Part shown: positions 34,150 through 45,510 of the stretch, piece by piece
How the letters are laid out: every line of letters begins with the position of its first letter
Position numbering within the stretch: the stretch's first letter is position 1
Program-made: the position numbers and the translations under genes
Notes under the pieces: generated by a model
Databases searched by the model: none
Seen by the model: only the letters and a program-made list of their open reading frames with translations
Told to the model about the DNA's origin: nothing
Assembly: GCF_000499845.2 (NCBI RefSeq)
Contig: NC_023759.2
Coordinates: 39,475,172 to 39,539,171, forward strand
Origin: Phaseolus vulgaris
Lineage: Eukaryota > Streptophyta > Magnoliopsida > Fabales > Fabaceae
Direction of reading: 5' to 3'
DNA length: 64,000 bases

Positions 34150-34665
34150 GATTGTTCCATGGTGTAGATTAGGAAACTAGAAAGAAAGCACGAAATATGA
34201 AACACGTTTTCCACTGTGAGCTTTGTTGGAACCAATTCTAAGAAGCTATCTAGTTAATAAGATTCCCAACAGCAATAAGGAAGAGCTTTTTCTAATTTTC
34301 CACGGAATATAATGGTGCTAAACTCAAAAGTAAACAAAGTACTAATATTATCGCATCATAACTTGTAACATTGTATGTTCAGCCAAATTTAGCGGTCCTT
34401 AAGAAAAAGAGTGATGTTATACGTAGTTACCCATTTATCAGTATATATTATTTCTCTCTTATCATTTTCAATAATTCGTTATATGTATATCATGCAAAAA
34501 TTTTACATTTTTTTTTAATCTTTCTTTTAATGACACCATATATAATTTATTTTAGTTATATTTTGACTCGTTCTCTCTCGGTATCATTTATGTTAGAGGT
34601 CAATGAATTATTTTGCTGAGGAGAAAAAACTAAGGGAAATGGGAGTTTCCGAAGGTGCAGCTAGA

Positions 34666-34741
34666 TGGTATCAGATTCCTAAAGCAATAATTCAGAATTG
34701 GCGAAATAAACAAAGTGCGGTTGCAGTTTGCAAGAATCATC
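34666..34741 (-). promoter_or_regulatory. Conserved upstream block, copy 2
   Basis: Gene-strand words GATTCTTGCA, TTTGTTTATTTCGCCAATTC and GAATCTGATACCAT are shared with copy 3 almost unchanged and with copy 1 more loosely. The block lies 638 bases upstream of the start codon. Similarity with copy 3 extends for another 150 bases or so beyond it, but similarity with copy 1 fades outside the core. Confidence 0.55.
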
Positions 34742-34934
34742 ACATCATGCGAGTGTTCCAAGTAGGATGCGTATGTGGTTCCATTACCCTAATGGAGTCC
34801 ATATTCGTGTCTTTCTAGAGCAAATTAAACAAGTAATCGCAATTATTGAACTACAAATTACAATAAAGAGAGCCAGGACATACCAAAAAAACAAGAAGAA
34901 TCCGCTTTGTGATATTTCTAGAGTTTTATCTTAA

Positions 34935-36530
34935 ACCGAATCCTAATTCTTAATTAATCTGTACATTAAAAAGGATGTGTGGAGTCCCCGAAAATTCTGT
35001 ACTTTTTTTTGTCTCTAGTGATTGTCCATGATTTCTGATACCAACCATCCTTAATCTAATAATGCAGATACGTTCAATCTAAATTCTGGTTAGTTTTGTT
35101 AAAATGTAACTCTAGTGGTTGAGATTTACTTCCATATTAATGCTTTGATTACATTTTTCAATTACTTCCACAATCAGGAGAGGCCTGATTTGTATCTTAT
35201 AAGCCTATTTCCATAAATCTACAAATTACAAGAATGCTTACTCACGACATCCTTGTAAATTATTACCGGACAAAATCATTATTAGACTTAATTACAGGAA
35301 TATAATCACTATTAATGAGTCTATAATTAAACTTAATTATAGGAATATAATCACTATTAATGGGTCTATAATTAGTCTTAATTACAGATGTTATGTTAGA
35401 AAAAGAATCTGTACGATTCTAATGTTATGGTTATATATATATATATGTATCATTGCTATAGATGAAAGACAGATTGAATAAAACAGAAAATATTCTTTCA
35501 TAAACCTACCAAAGAGAAAGAATAGAAACCGCCAAACAAATCAACAAACCAAGAACGTGCAGTTCTCAAGAAACAAGAAATGTAACAATGCAAAAGAGTA
35601 AAACACAGTAGAATTAAAGAGAAATAAAAGGAGAACGACACGATTTATCGTAATTTGATTAACTTCGTATAAGAAGATTGAACAAACTATATGAATCAGA
35701 GTAATGAAACAAATTGTTGCATCAGACTAAGCATAAGACAACTTAGTCTGAACATCTAAACACCGTCGTAAGAATGGACAAATTTTGAGTTACAGACAAC
35801 ATTAATAATCACACTCCGGAAGCTCGCATATCATGGTTTGTGTATGTCAACGTAGGAAATTGGTTAGACCTAAGACTTAATTAATCATTCTGCAAGTATC
35901 GCAAATCCAAAGCTCTCACAATCACACTCACTGCAAGGAAGACTCCATTCCAAGGATGTCATACCTCATAGCAATTATAGTGAAGCTTACAGTAAACCTC
36001 ATATATAACAAGTACAATTTGCTTATTCTTCTTAAATTAATTTTTTTTTTGTTAATTTTTGTTTAGAAAATATTTATTTTGAAAAGAAGCTAACTGAAAA
36101 TTTAGCATAAATTTAATTATATATATAAGATTTTAGTCAAAACACAGCCTCCCAAAATCAATTAAATGAAGACAATTCAAGAAGCATGAACCCTGGAATT
36201 AAAACTATATTAAATATACACACTTTTTTTCTGAGGAACATATGTACATCCCTTCGGAGTGATTTCAATTAAATCCAGTGTTATACTAAGAACAGCAGCA
36301 CGTGACAAGTTAGTAGCAGTGTAACGAAGTGCTTTTATTATAGTTTCAGAAAAAAAACTGCAAGGATATTCAATATTATAATCTGGACAGCAACAGTTAT
36401 CAATGTACAAATTAAAAACGTGCTTTAGGAAAACCAACAACTTTCTGTATAAAATGAAACCTTTGTAATGATAAATAATTACTACTTGAGAGGCCAAATG
36501 CATGAATATATAGTAGTAACACGCACATGA
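34935..36530. other. Spacer with LTR-like remnant
   Basis: A 45-bp unit is directly repeated at about 35284 and 35329 (core GGAATATAATCACTATTAAT). A segment ending AAAATATTCTTTCATAAACC near 35510 looks like the 3' end of a copia LTR. No primer-binding site or coding sequence was confirmed. The reading frame at 36210-36557 has no recognisable content. Confidence 0.35.
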
Positions 36531-37045
36531 ATCAAAAAAAAGACGCACGTGAATCATGTTCTTGGTATTTCTTTTAAGAAATGCTCGTAAGGAAAATTAA
36601 CAAATGAGGAGTTCGGTATAATCATTAAAATCATATATCATCATTGGAAGAGTCGGGTTAAGGTAAGAAGATTCAAGATTATATGCTTAATGCTTAATGA
36701 TGGAATGTTCTACCTGCTTTAATGTCGCCCACAAAGAGGACAAAACATTGGCCTCAGAATTTAAAAACACTGCAGATTAATTACAATTTACAAACCTTCC
36801 ATTTAAGACAAATCAATGTATATTTCATACCAATAAACAATCAACCAATCCAAATTATTCCCCCCAGATAAACATTTCACATATGTACTATGCTTGAAAA
36901 AGAAAAATATAATATAATGCTTGCATGGCTCAGAGGCCTTATTTTCATGCAGAATATAACAAAATATTGGATGGACCCACATGTGAAATCATCGTCAACA
37001 CATTACTAAGACCACTCTCTTTGCGGCTCCCTGGTTTATCAATGG

Positions 37046-37447
37046 TCACTGGCCCTTGAAGGAACCATGCTTCCTCATGCTTGATGTACTTCTCCACTTC
37101 TTCTTCGAAGTCTTGATAAAATTTGAAAACTGGTCGTTTAGGTTATCCCTAGCATTAGCCTTGTCGTCTGGTAGTGGTGCAGGTGCAACGTTGCTCTGCT
37201 CCCCGCCGATGTGGGACACGGTTCTGATTTTACCCTTGGCACGTTTAATGAAACTGTTGAAAGTTTCATCGTTATCAAGTGGTGTGTTGTCTGAGTACGC
37301 CGCACTACCATGTTGTCCCTTCCAAGCGCGTGTGGTCTCTACCTCTGGATTAGCAACAAGCCACCTCTTCCTTGGATCATAGCCAGTTGAAGCAACTTTT
37401 GTTGCCTTTCCATGAACCTTTGAATTTGATGAGTTCCTATTCCCCAT
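37046..37447 (-). CDS. Uncharacterised protein, MGN start, two F-x-x-[FY]-I-x-x-A-[KR] motifs (family member 3)
   Basis: A single-exon frame of 133 residues, the tandem partner of the gene at 33606-34028. It starts MGNRNSSNSKVHGKATKV, again with Gly2 and Ser6 fitting N-myristoylation. It keeps WKGQHGS, then DNDETFNSFIKRAKGKIRTV, EQSNVAPAP, and FSNFIKTSKKKWRSTSS near the end. Identity with member 2 is high in the middle and at the N-terminus; the acidic DDEE patch is shortened. There is no domain that I recognise and no membrane segment. The TTTATAG box on the gene strand side (37561-37567) lies about 115 bases upstream. Function is unknown. Preservation of frame, start and motif spacing after an old duplication suggests that both copies have been under selection. 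Confidence 0.7.
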   Translation of the reverse strand: MGNRNSSNSKVHGKATKVASTGYDPRKRWLVANPEVETTRAWKGQHGSAAYSDNTPLDNDETFNSFIKRAKGKIRTVSHIGGEQSNVAPAPLPDDKANARDNLNDQFSNFIKTSKKKWRSTSSMRKHGSFKGQ

Positions 37448-37560
37448 GATGCAGGTTGGTTTGATAAGTGTTTGATACAGAGTATATGGTTCTCAAACTT
37501 GGTTGAGCTCAGAAGATTATAAGTTGAGTTGAGTGTAAGTTGCAAGAAGAAGGGGCTTGT

Positions 37561-37567
37561 TTTATAG
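37561..37567 (-). promoter_or_regulatory. TATA box of family member 3
   Basis: CTATAAA on the gene strand, in the context GGGGCTTGTTTTATAG on the plus strand, matches the promoter of member 1 (GGCTTGTTATATAA). Confidence 0.5.
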
Positions 37568-38387
37568 TGTGTTCTCAAATGGAAAGATTATGAACTAAAA
37601 TAATTAAAAGAAACAAAAAGTGACACGTTTTGATCTAGGACTAATTGTATTTGTATGAGCTATCCAGTTAAGATTCCGAACAGCGATTAAGAAGAGCTTT
37701 TTCTAATTTTCTATGGAATATAATAGTGTCGAACTCCAAAACAACGTACTAACAACATTTTTTACTACAATTAGTCCATTTTTAGAGGTTTTTGAGTGAA
37801 TTTTTTTTTTAACAAAAAATATAAATGAATTAAAATGAAGATATAAAAAAAGTGAAATCGTGTTAAGATGATTTGATCTTTATTTCATTTAGTATTCAAA
37901 TTGTGTCATCGTGTGTCTTAACACGATTTTATTATTGTTTCAAAATAATAAACTTTTGTATTATGTTGATACGACTTCGCTATCTCAATAATTTAAAAAA
38001 ATGTTTCACTTTAGTAAAAAAAAGCTATAAAATTTTTCTACTTTATTAAAAAATCGTAGTAGCAAAGTATCATGGCCAAAATTGACGGCTTAGTGGTAAT
38101 CTTTCAAGAAATAAAACAAAAGGAAAAGAAGAGAAAATAAGAAAGAGATAAGAAATGAATAGAAAAAGAGATTTTCTTAGTAAAAAAAAATTGAAAAATG
38201 ATAAAAAAATATATTGTTGTTTTAATGATTTGTTATTATCATAATAAAAACCAAAAAGAAATATACATTTCTCATAATATATATATATATAAAGTGTTCC
38301 TTAATTGTTGTGTTTCATCAGAAATGAGTTCCCCTCAGCGAAGCCTGAAAACATGGGGACTTGAGAGTTTTCCACAGAGCAGGTAGA

Positions 38388-38465
38388 TGGTATCAGATTC
38401 GAAGAGGACCCTTGTTCAGAATTGGCGAAATAAACAAAAGTTCAGTTGCAGCTTGCAAGAATCAC
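38388..38465 (-). promoter_or_regulatory. Conserved upstream block, copy 3
   Basis: Shares with copy 2 the gene-strand words GTGATTCTTGCA, TTTGTTTATTTCGCCAATTC and GAATCTGATACCATCTA. It lies 941 bases upstream of the start codon. The extra distance relative to copy 2 comes from an AT-rich insertion at about 37770-38190. Confidence 0.55.
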
Positions 38466-38620
38466 GTCATATAAGATGCGTAACTGGTTCCATTACCCAT
38501 ATGGAGATATTAATATTCGTGTCTTTATGTGAAAATTAAACAATTCGTCGCACTTGTTGAATTTGAAATTACAATCAGAGAGCCAGAATGTAAGTGGCTC
38601 CTACAATACCAAAAATTAAA

Positions 38621-39293
38621 ATGAATATGTTTCTGGAATTTTATTTTTGCATGTTCATCGTATCCATCAACCGTAGTTAAATTTATCTTAATATAACGTA
38701 CTTCCTCATTTTGAAGCCTTTAGAAGCGGTTACTTATCTCAGTTAAATCAACATATTTTATGAATATATAAAAACTACTTCACAGTATATAGATTCTTTT
38801 TTTTCTTGAAAATGGCAATCACATTCTAAATGCAAATCAAAAGCAAGGATTCTCATCTAGAATATATTATGATGTCATTACATATGATTGGGTGGCAAAC
38901 GCATCCTATAGAAAAGAATTTCAACATCTCATGTCCCTTCACAAATGACAGACAGAGAGGAAAATAAGTCTAAGTCGTGCAGCTCGAAAGAAACAAAGTT
39001 CTAATTTTTAACTCGCCGTCAAAGATTTCCTCTTATACCATTTACTCTTCCACGGTTCCACCGCTGATTTATGTCACTACCACAATCTTTTAGAAAAGAA
39101 ACTTTTATGTACCAACCTTGACACTTCTAGAACCAGTTGTTCTGACTCATTCAAAATACTATACTAGAGCAAATTTTATGATTCTGGCAAGTGGTTTTTT
39201 ATGCTGGGAAGGGCGTTATAAGGGATAACTTTGACTACACTAAGCTTTGAAACTACTTTAGATCTAACAACCATATGCAAGGACCTATATGCT
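38621..39293. other. Intergenic, nothing recognised
   Basis: AT-rich spacer between the tandem duplication and the second CACTA element. No coding or structured repeat was seen. Confidence 0.5.
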
Positions 39294-41559
39294 TTACATA
39301 GTAAAAAATAGTATTTTAACGACGGTTAAAAAAGTCGTATAAAGCAGTTAAAAAATTGTTGTTATTTTGAGTGTCGTTGTAAATTAGTTATTTATAACTA
39401 AGTATTTATAACGACGGTTCTACAACCGTAATTATAAAACTGCATTAATGACACGTGTAAAAAATTGTCTTATTTCGTCAAATAAACAATAAAAAAATAA
39501 AAAAAAAATGTATTTTTAAAGACAGTTTCCACTGGAACCACCGTTATAAATGTATTTTTTTAAAAGAAATATTTTATTATTATATATACTCTAATTTTGT
39601 ATAAAATGTCAAATTTCCAAAACAATAATGCATGTACGTAATATCATAATTTAAATACGAAAGTCTACCTACAATAAATTAGTACATATAACATTCTATA
39701 AAAAAAATTCTAAATATGAAAAAGTTTTACATTATTACCTTAAGGTGCATTCAAGAGAGTTTCTTTGCATTTGCACTTCCCTTCCCACTCACTCAACATG
39801 TTATATCCATAATAAGCACTGAAATAATAAGATTTCATGCTAGAACACATAACATTATGTAATGCATAATAAATTTGTGAATGTAATATAATCATAATGG
39901 TTTGATAAATCTCTAATTTATACTAGGAAACATCATGCAAAATTTCAAAAAAAATTGACAAGTGAAAGTATAAGAACTAAAAGCTTAAAATACCTAAAAA
40001 ATACCTAAATAATACTTTAAAATAATAAAAAAAAAAGAATAGTAAATGGTGGAGTTTTAGAATTTTGGTCGACCCCAATCTCCTTCGGGAAATCGCCCAC
40101 GTGATTCATTACCTCCTTTCAAGCAACTTTCATTTTTATGCGTCTCCATCTAACTTTTGTCAAAAGTTATGACCATTTGAAGTTTTTTCATACTGATTTT
40201 TGTGAACTCCAACTTTATCACTCTTCTCTTGAATGTTAGGACTTTTCCATTAAAAATCTACTAAATGAAGCTCCCACAAACCTAAACAATTAACTAATCA
40301 ACACATACATGCAAATATTTATTATAAACTTAATAAAATTTAGGGTTTAGGGAGGCACCGTGCGCCAGTCCTGACAGTGTGTGTGTGGTGGAGGTGTTGG
40401 CGGCATGCGACTATGCGGAAGGTGTTGCCGCGCGAGAGGAGGGTTGGAGCGAAGGAGGAGTTCGCAAGCGACACTAGCAGTGACAAGAAGGACTTGTGCC
40501 GATGGCGGTGGAGAGAAGGAGCGGGCAGTGGGAGAAGGAGAAGGAAGTGGGTGCGCAAGTGAAGAAAAAAATGAAAAGGCGCAAGTGAAGATGAGGGCAT
40601 GGGCGTGCGCGGGAGTAAAAAAGGGGTACAAATAACAACGGTTACAGGGCAACAGTCGTTAAATAACCCTCAACAATACATATAACAACGGTTCACATAG
40701 CAACCATCGTTATTTCAGGGCCAAATTGACATATTGTGACGGTTCACAGGGCAACGTTCGTTAAAAAGAAAACTAATTACAAGTTTGTACCGCCTCTTTT
40801 TTAAAAATGGTTTTATAAAAATCGTCTTTGTTTGAAGTCGCTTTTTTGAGATTTTGTACTAACAAAGACTAATTTAATCGTAAAACGGCGGCTTTCTAGT
40901 CCTTGTTGTTCAGCACATAATCTTATGTCCCAAAGCAAAGAAGGCAGTTATGGTAAAAGTCGTCGTTTTATACCTCCGTATAGCATGTATATATAATATA
41001 TGCATGAGATGTAAAACAAAGACTTTCACCACAGCCACCCTTTTATACCCAACCTATCTCAGCACATCCAAAGACCTAAACGACAGCTATTTGCCTTAAC
41101 CGTTGTTATACACCTTTGCGAAGCATCTAAAATGGAGGTTAGGTCATAACCGCCATTCTAGATGGTATTATTTTTAATACATTTTGTTTAATGCTAATTC
41201 TCATCTTAATTGACTTGTTCAATTATAATCCAGCCAAACAAATACATAATTCAGATAATCAAATTATATATATATTGATAAAAATTTATTACAAACACTA
41301 ATAACATATATCTTTACCTATATTCTTATCTATCTATTTAATTACCACACTATTGATTAGTTATCCTAGAGTTACAAAAATTAAGAAAATATGTGACTCA
41401 AGCATGTCTCACATAATCTATGGCGGGCGAAGGTAATGTTTGTCATCCATAAAGAACTACATTACAAAATAAGACTCACATAAATTACTGTTAAGATACA
41501 TATATGTGAAAGAATTATAAAAATAATTTACCATCATGTTACCTGCTCCCAATGACTTT

Positions 41560-42777
41560 TAATGCCTAGTCTTACCATGGTAACCATCCATTGCATAACG
41601 TAATAGCCACATTAACTTCAAATCTTCAATTAGATGACTTAGATAAACATCTATGTCATTTCCTGGCTGTTTTGGATCGAATATCATCATAGGCAACATC
41701 ATGTATTTTCACTTCATGCACAATCCAGGAGATAAGTTGTAAATAACTAGTAAACCATGAACTCTAATTTGTACTCATATTACCAAACGGATTCATTCCA
41801 TTTGTAGCTAAACCAAGTCGGATATTTCTTGATTCTTTACCAAACTCTGGAAACTCGTCATCAAATTTTCTTCCATTGAATAGAATCAACTGGATGACGG
41901 TACATATCATCACATTTCCTCTCATCTGCATGTCATCTAAGATTCTTAACATCATTTGGGTTTGCAAACAACTGCTTCGTCCTTGGAATGATGGGAAGAT
42001 ACCACATAACCTTCATTGGTGGTCCATGTGTTTCTATCTCTTCAATAGTATCATCATCTTTTTGTTTCAACTTATAACATGATAAGCCACACCTCATAAA
42101 ACTTTTCAATAATTCAAAATATTTCTTGTATAATATACAATCATTAGGACATGCATGTATCTTTTTATACTCCATACCCATCGGACAAAGAATCTTTTTG
42201 GCCTCATAATTACGATTAGGTAGAGTATCTCCCTCTAGAAGCATATCCTTCAACAACTAAAGCAATTCCGTGAAGCTTTTATCAGTCCATCCATTTATTG
42301 CCTTCAAATTCATCAATCTTAACATTGTCGACAACCGTGTGAAGTTAGTTGATCCAGGATATAATGGACTATCTGCATCGCTTGACAAATTTTCATATCC
42401 ATGCCCTTCTGCAAAAGACTCAGCTCCCACATCACGAATTATGTCCTCCAATCGATCATCATGTACTTCACCATGTACTGCATCATCCATGGTGGACTCC
42501 ACATATTCTTCAGAAACGAAAACACATGGTAAATTTAATAATTCACCATACCTTGTCCAAGTTGTATAAGATCGAAGAAACCCATCACATAAAAGGTGCT
42601 CCCTAGTTTTCTTAACATCCAGTCTCCTCCATTCAAACAATTAACGCACAAACACTTAATCTTTACTCCATCATGACCACTATTATTGGCATTACGTTGC
42701 ACAAATTGTATAAATTCTTCTACTTCAATTTCGTACTCATCACTTATGCGAACAAAATTAATCCAATTTCGATCCAT
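41560..42777 (-). pseudogene. CACTA TNP2-type transposase, truncated and frameshifted
   Basis: On the minus strand it begins MDRNWINFVRISDEYEIEVE, the Transpos_assoc-type N-terminal zinc-binding region (IKCLCVNCLN). After a frame change come FLRSYTTWTRYGE, an acidic region, and LKAINGWTDKSFTELL followed by a stop. Then come the TNP2 core motifs KKILCPMGMEYKKIHACPND, CILYKKYFELL and VMWYLPIIPRTKQLFANP, and, in another frame, EFGKESRNIRLGLATNGMNP. A last trace (pairs such as NDIDVYLS and LRYAMDGYHG) ends near 41560. The catalytic C-terminal part is missing. Transposase of this family cuts and joins element ends; this copy cannot. Confidence 0.82.
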
Positions 42778-42825
42778 TATATTCTGTAATGGTCATTTAG
42801 GTGTTTACTAATGAGTGTAAAATCT

Positions 42826-43009
42826 CACATTTGTCGAGGATCAAACATCCTCGGACTCAATATCAACACGTATCAATTACCGAGAGTCGAACATCCTCGG
42901 ACTCAATACCAACATATATCAATTTCCAAGGGTCAAACACCCTCAAACTCAATACCAACACATATCAATTGTCAATGGTCGAACATCCTCGGACTCAATA
43001 CCAAAACGA
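42826..43009. repeat. 46-bp minisatellite, four units
   Basis: The word CATCCTCGGACTCAA (or a variant) recurs at 42846, 42892, 42938 and 42984, an exact 46-bp period. The rest of the unit has AATACCAACACATATCAATT. The third unit is the most diverged (CACCCTCAAACTCAA). It lies immediately 5' of the transposase start, in what would be its leader intron or promoter. Confidence 0.9.
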
Positions 43010-43824
43010 TAATCTTATTCTAACCTAACAACTAACATAATATAAATTAATAATAAATACAAATTATAATAAATATTAAATACACAAATTAAAAATCATT
43101 AAATTAGTTATAAATACTAAATAATATAAATCTATCTACAACCTAATAATTTAATAATTCTATTCTAACTTAAAAACTAACATAATATAAATTTAAATTA
43201 AAAAAAAATTATAATAAATAAAAAATATACAAATTAATAACACTAAAAAAATATTTAAAAAATTAAAACACTACCAACCTTGTGCGTGAAGGCAACAACG
43301 GTGGTGAAGAGTGGCGACAATGGCAGTAGCAGGCTAACGGCAATGGCGACGACAACGAACGGCAACGACGAAGAACCAAATTGAGGCACAACGAAAACCC
43401 AAAGAACATCGTGCAAGGTGATGAAGAAACAAAAAAAGAAAAGAAATAAGCAATGGTGAAGAAGAAGTCGAGAGCTCGAAAAAAACTTATATAATGACTC
43501 AAAGATGACAATGGCTCGAGATGAAGAAGAAGCACAAAGAGCAAAGAATATGAAAACGAAGCGCCAGAAGACAAGAAAATATGAAAGCGTAACTGACGCA
43601 CTATGAATTAGGGTAATAAAAAGACTCTAATACGGCGGCTATGATATAAAGTCGTCGTTTTAGACGAAACACTTTCGTCTAAAATAACGACTTTACCTCA
43701 TAGTCGTCGTTTTAAACGAATTTAATTTCGAAAATGTCACCACATTTTGAAGGACAACGTCTATCCATAAAAGCAACGCTGTAAATGTATTGTCGAAAAT
43801 AGGGCTTTTTGCACTAATGTTACA

Positions 43825-44480
43825 TGTCAATAATGGTAATGGGGTTTTGAATTTATTAACCCTCTCAAACATATATACCACTCCAAATTAATTACTTGAA
43901 AATTAGTTCACTATGTAACAAAGTAGAAGTTAATCGCATATTTTACTTTAAACTAGCGTATTAATTAGAGACAAAATAAAAATTACTTGAGAATGTTATT
44001 ATTGTTTTAATCTCAAGTCCATCGTCAATCACCCATTTGAGATAGTGTTTGCTTTGGAATTCTAACATTAGCATCGTCTGTGGAGATCGACGAGATTTTA
44101 AAAACGAACCCTAGTTCTCTTAGCCCTCAACTAAGGGGCTTGTTCCAGTACATCCAAAGTTGAGATCAAGACTTTAAATACACCTTCCTTTCTGAATCCA
44201 TCAAGGTGCCTTTTAAGGAAAAAACTGTGATAGAGCTCTGAGCTCCAAAGAGGATAAAACCTTGGATGCAGTGATTGTCATCACTGCCATCTCAAAAAAC
44301 TTAAGATCAAAACAATTATATTGGCATAGTAGGATTGCATATAGAAAGAAGACAATTTTTAAATTCAAACTCATAACCAATCCATCGTCAATGTACAACT
44401 TTCCATTGTCCAATGCCCTTAACAATATAAGAAATATAAACATATTTATGAGAATACATAGTACCATTTAAAAACTTGAT
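43825..44480. other. Gypsy LTR junction remnant
   Basis: TTAGCATCGTCTGTGGAGATC at about 44067-44087 resembles the primer-binding region that follows plant Ty3/gypsy LTRs (usually GGCGCCGTCTGTGGG), after an LTR-like end TTCTAACA. No gag or pol from that element was identified. The remainder is unassigned. Confidence 0.35.
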
Positions 44481-44489
44481 AATGTTTTA

Positions 44490-45510
44490 CTTTGTGATGA
44501 TTTTTCTACTAATGATGTTGATAAATGTGTGTACACTAAATCTGAAAATGGTGAATGTGCCATTATATTTTATATGTGGATGACATGCTAATGTTTGGTA
44601 CATGCAATAATATTGTTTTTAAAACAATTTTTTTTTTCTTGTATCTATCTAAGTTTGAGATGAAAGAAATGGTGAAGAAAGTGTGATTCTAGAAGTTAAA
44701 GTCATAAGGAATGGAGATAATATATTACTATCTCAAGAACAATACACTGATAAACTTCTTAAGATGTTTGGTTATTATGACTTTACGACAATGAACACCC
44801 CTTATGATGTTAACTCTAAATTAAAAAAGAACAAAGGAAAATCTATTTCTCAAACTCAATATGCCCAAATAATTGGGAGCTTATTGCTTTTAATGATCTT
44901 TTCTAGATTAAACATTGCTTATGTAATAAGTAGATTGAATAGTACATTGTCCTAGTCAAGATATGTGTTTGCGAGACTCATGAAACACTTGAGAGATACA
45001 ATGGATTATGCTATTGAATATAGTGGATTTTTTGTTGTGCTAAGAGGGAATAGTGATGCCAACTGGATCTCTGATTCAGATGAGACAAAATCCACTAATG
45101 GTTGTGTGTTTACACTTGGGGGTGGTGCAGTTACAAGGAAATCATTCAGGCAAACATTTATTGCAAGATCAACAATAACATCTGAGTTTGTTGATCTCAA
45201 AATGACTGGTAGTGAAGTTGAGTGGTTGAAAAACTTCTTAGCAAACATTCCATTAGGAATGAAACCAACCTCATATGTATCTATGCATTGTGTTTGTCAT
45301 TCGACAATAACTATAGTTAAAAATAAAACTTAAAATAGAAAGAACACACATACAATTGAGACATAATTTGGTAAAACAACTGCTAAAGAGTGGAACAATT
45401 TTCATTGACTATGTCAAGTCATAACGGAATTTGGCAGATCTTCTGAAAAAATTCCTAGGGAGAAAAATGATTTTAGAAACATCGAGGGAATGAGACTTAA
45501 GTCACTTGCA
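44490..45510 (+). pseudogene. Copia reverse transcriptase / RNase H fragment (second element)
   Basis: Starts within the reverse transcriptase (NDVDKCVYTKSENGE, then a degraded catalytic YxDD region at about 44575). It continues at 44683-44955 with LLSQEQYTDKLLKMFGYYD and AQIIGSLLLL. The RNase H part at 44965-45333 has GNSDANWISDSDETKSTNG, GGGAVTRKS and FIARSTITSEFVDL. It ends near 45510 after HNLVKQLLKSGTIFIDYVKS. This layout is that of copia elements related to Tnt1. Stops, frame changes and the missing 5' half make it dead. Confidence 0.85.

Larger units (their letters stand above)
33150..38620. repeat. Tandem segmental duplication carrying family members 2 and 3
   Basis: Unit A (about 33150-34930) and unit B (about 36530-38620) share, in the same order, a 3' flank, the coding region, the TATA region, a stretch with GAAGAGCTTTTTCTAATTTTC (34282 and 37689) and the conserved upstream block. 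Unit B is lengthened by an AT-rich insertion at about 37770-38190. The 34.95-36.5 kb spacer between units contains other repeats, including a 45-bp direct duplication at 35284-35373. The divergence of the units shows that the duplication is not recent. Confidence 0.75.
39297..43819 (-). mobile_element. CACTA (En/Spm) transposon with decayed TNP2
   Basis: The left end CATAGTAAAAAATAGTATTT and the right end, read on the other strand, CATTAGTGCAAAAAGCCCTA, align imperfectly. Both run into subterminal AACGAC/GTCGT repeats. A 3-bp TTA precedes the left end (39294-39296) and follows the right end (43820-43822). Inside, on the minus strand, are TNP2 fragments and a GC-rich leader at 43260-43600. A second GC-rich leader-like block at 40380-40630 and a TACTA-ending boundary at 40861 raise the possibility that a smaller related element is nested in the left part. 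Ends are supported, but the internal structure is uncertain. Confidence 0.55.

Noticed and set aside
34603..34934. Plus-strand frames of 71 and 68 residues
   Set aside because: The duplicate region near 38.4 kb has stops and indels in the same frames, and the conserved part is explained better as non-coding.
40340..40652. Four overlapping frames, Arg/Gly-rich on one strand and Pro/Ser/His-rich on the other
   Set aside because: GC-rich leader-like block of a CACTA element; no frame has recognisable content.
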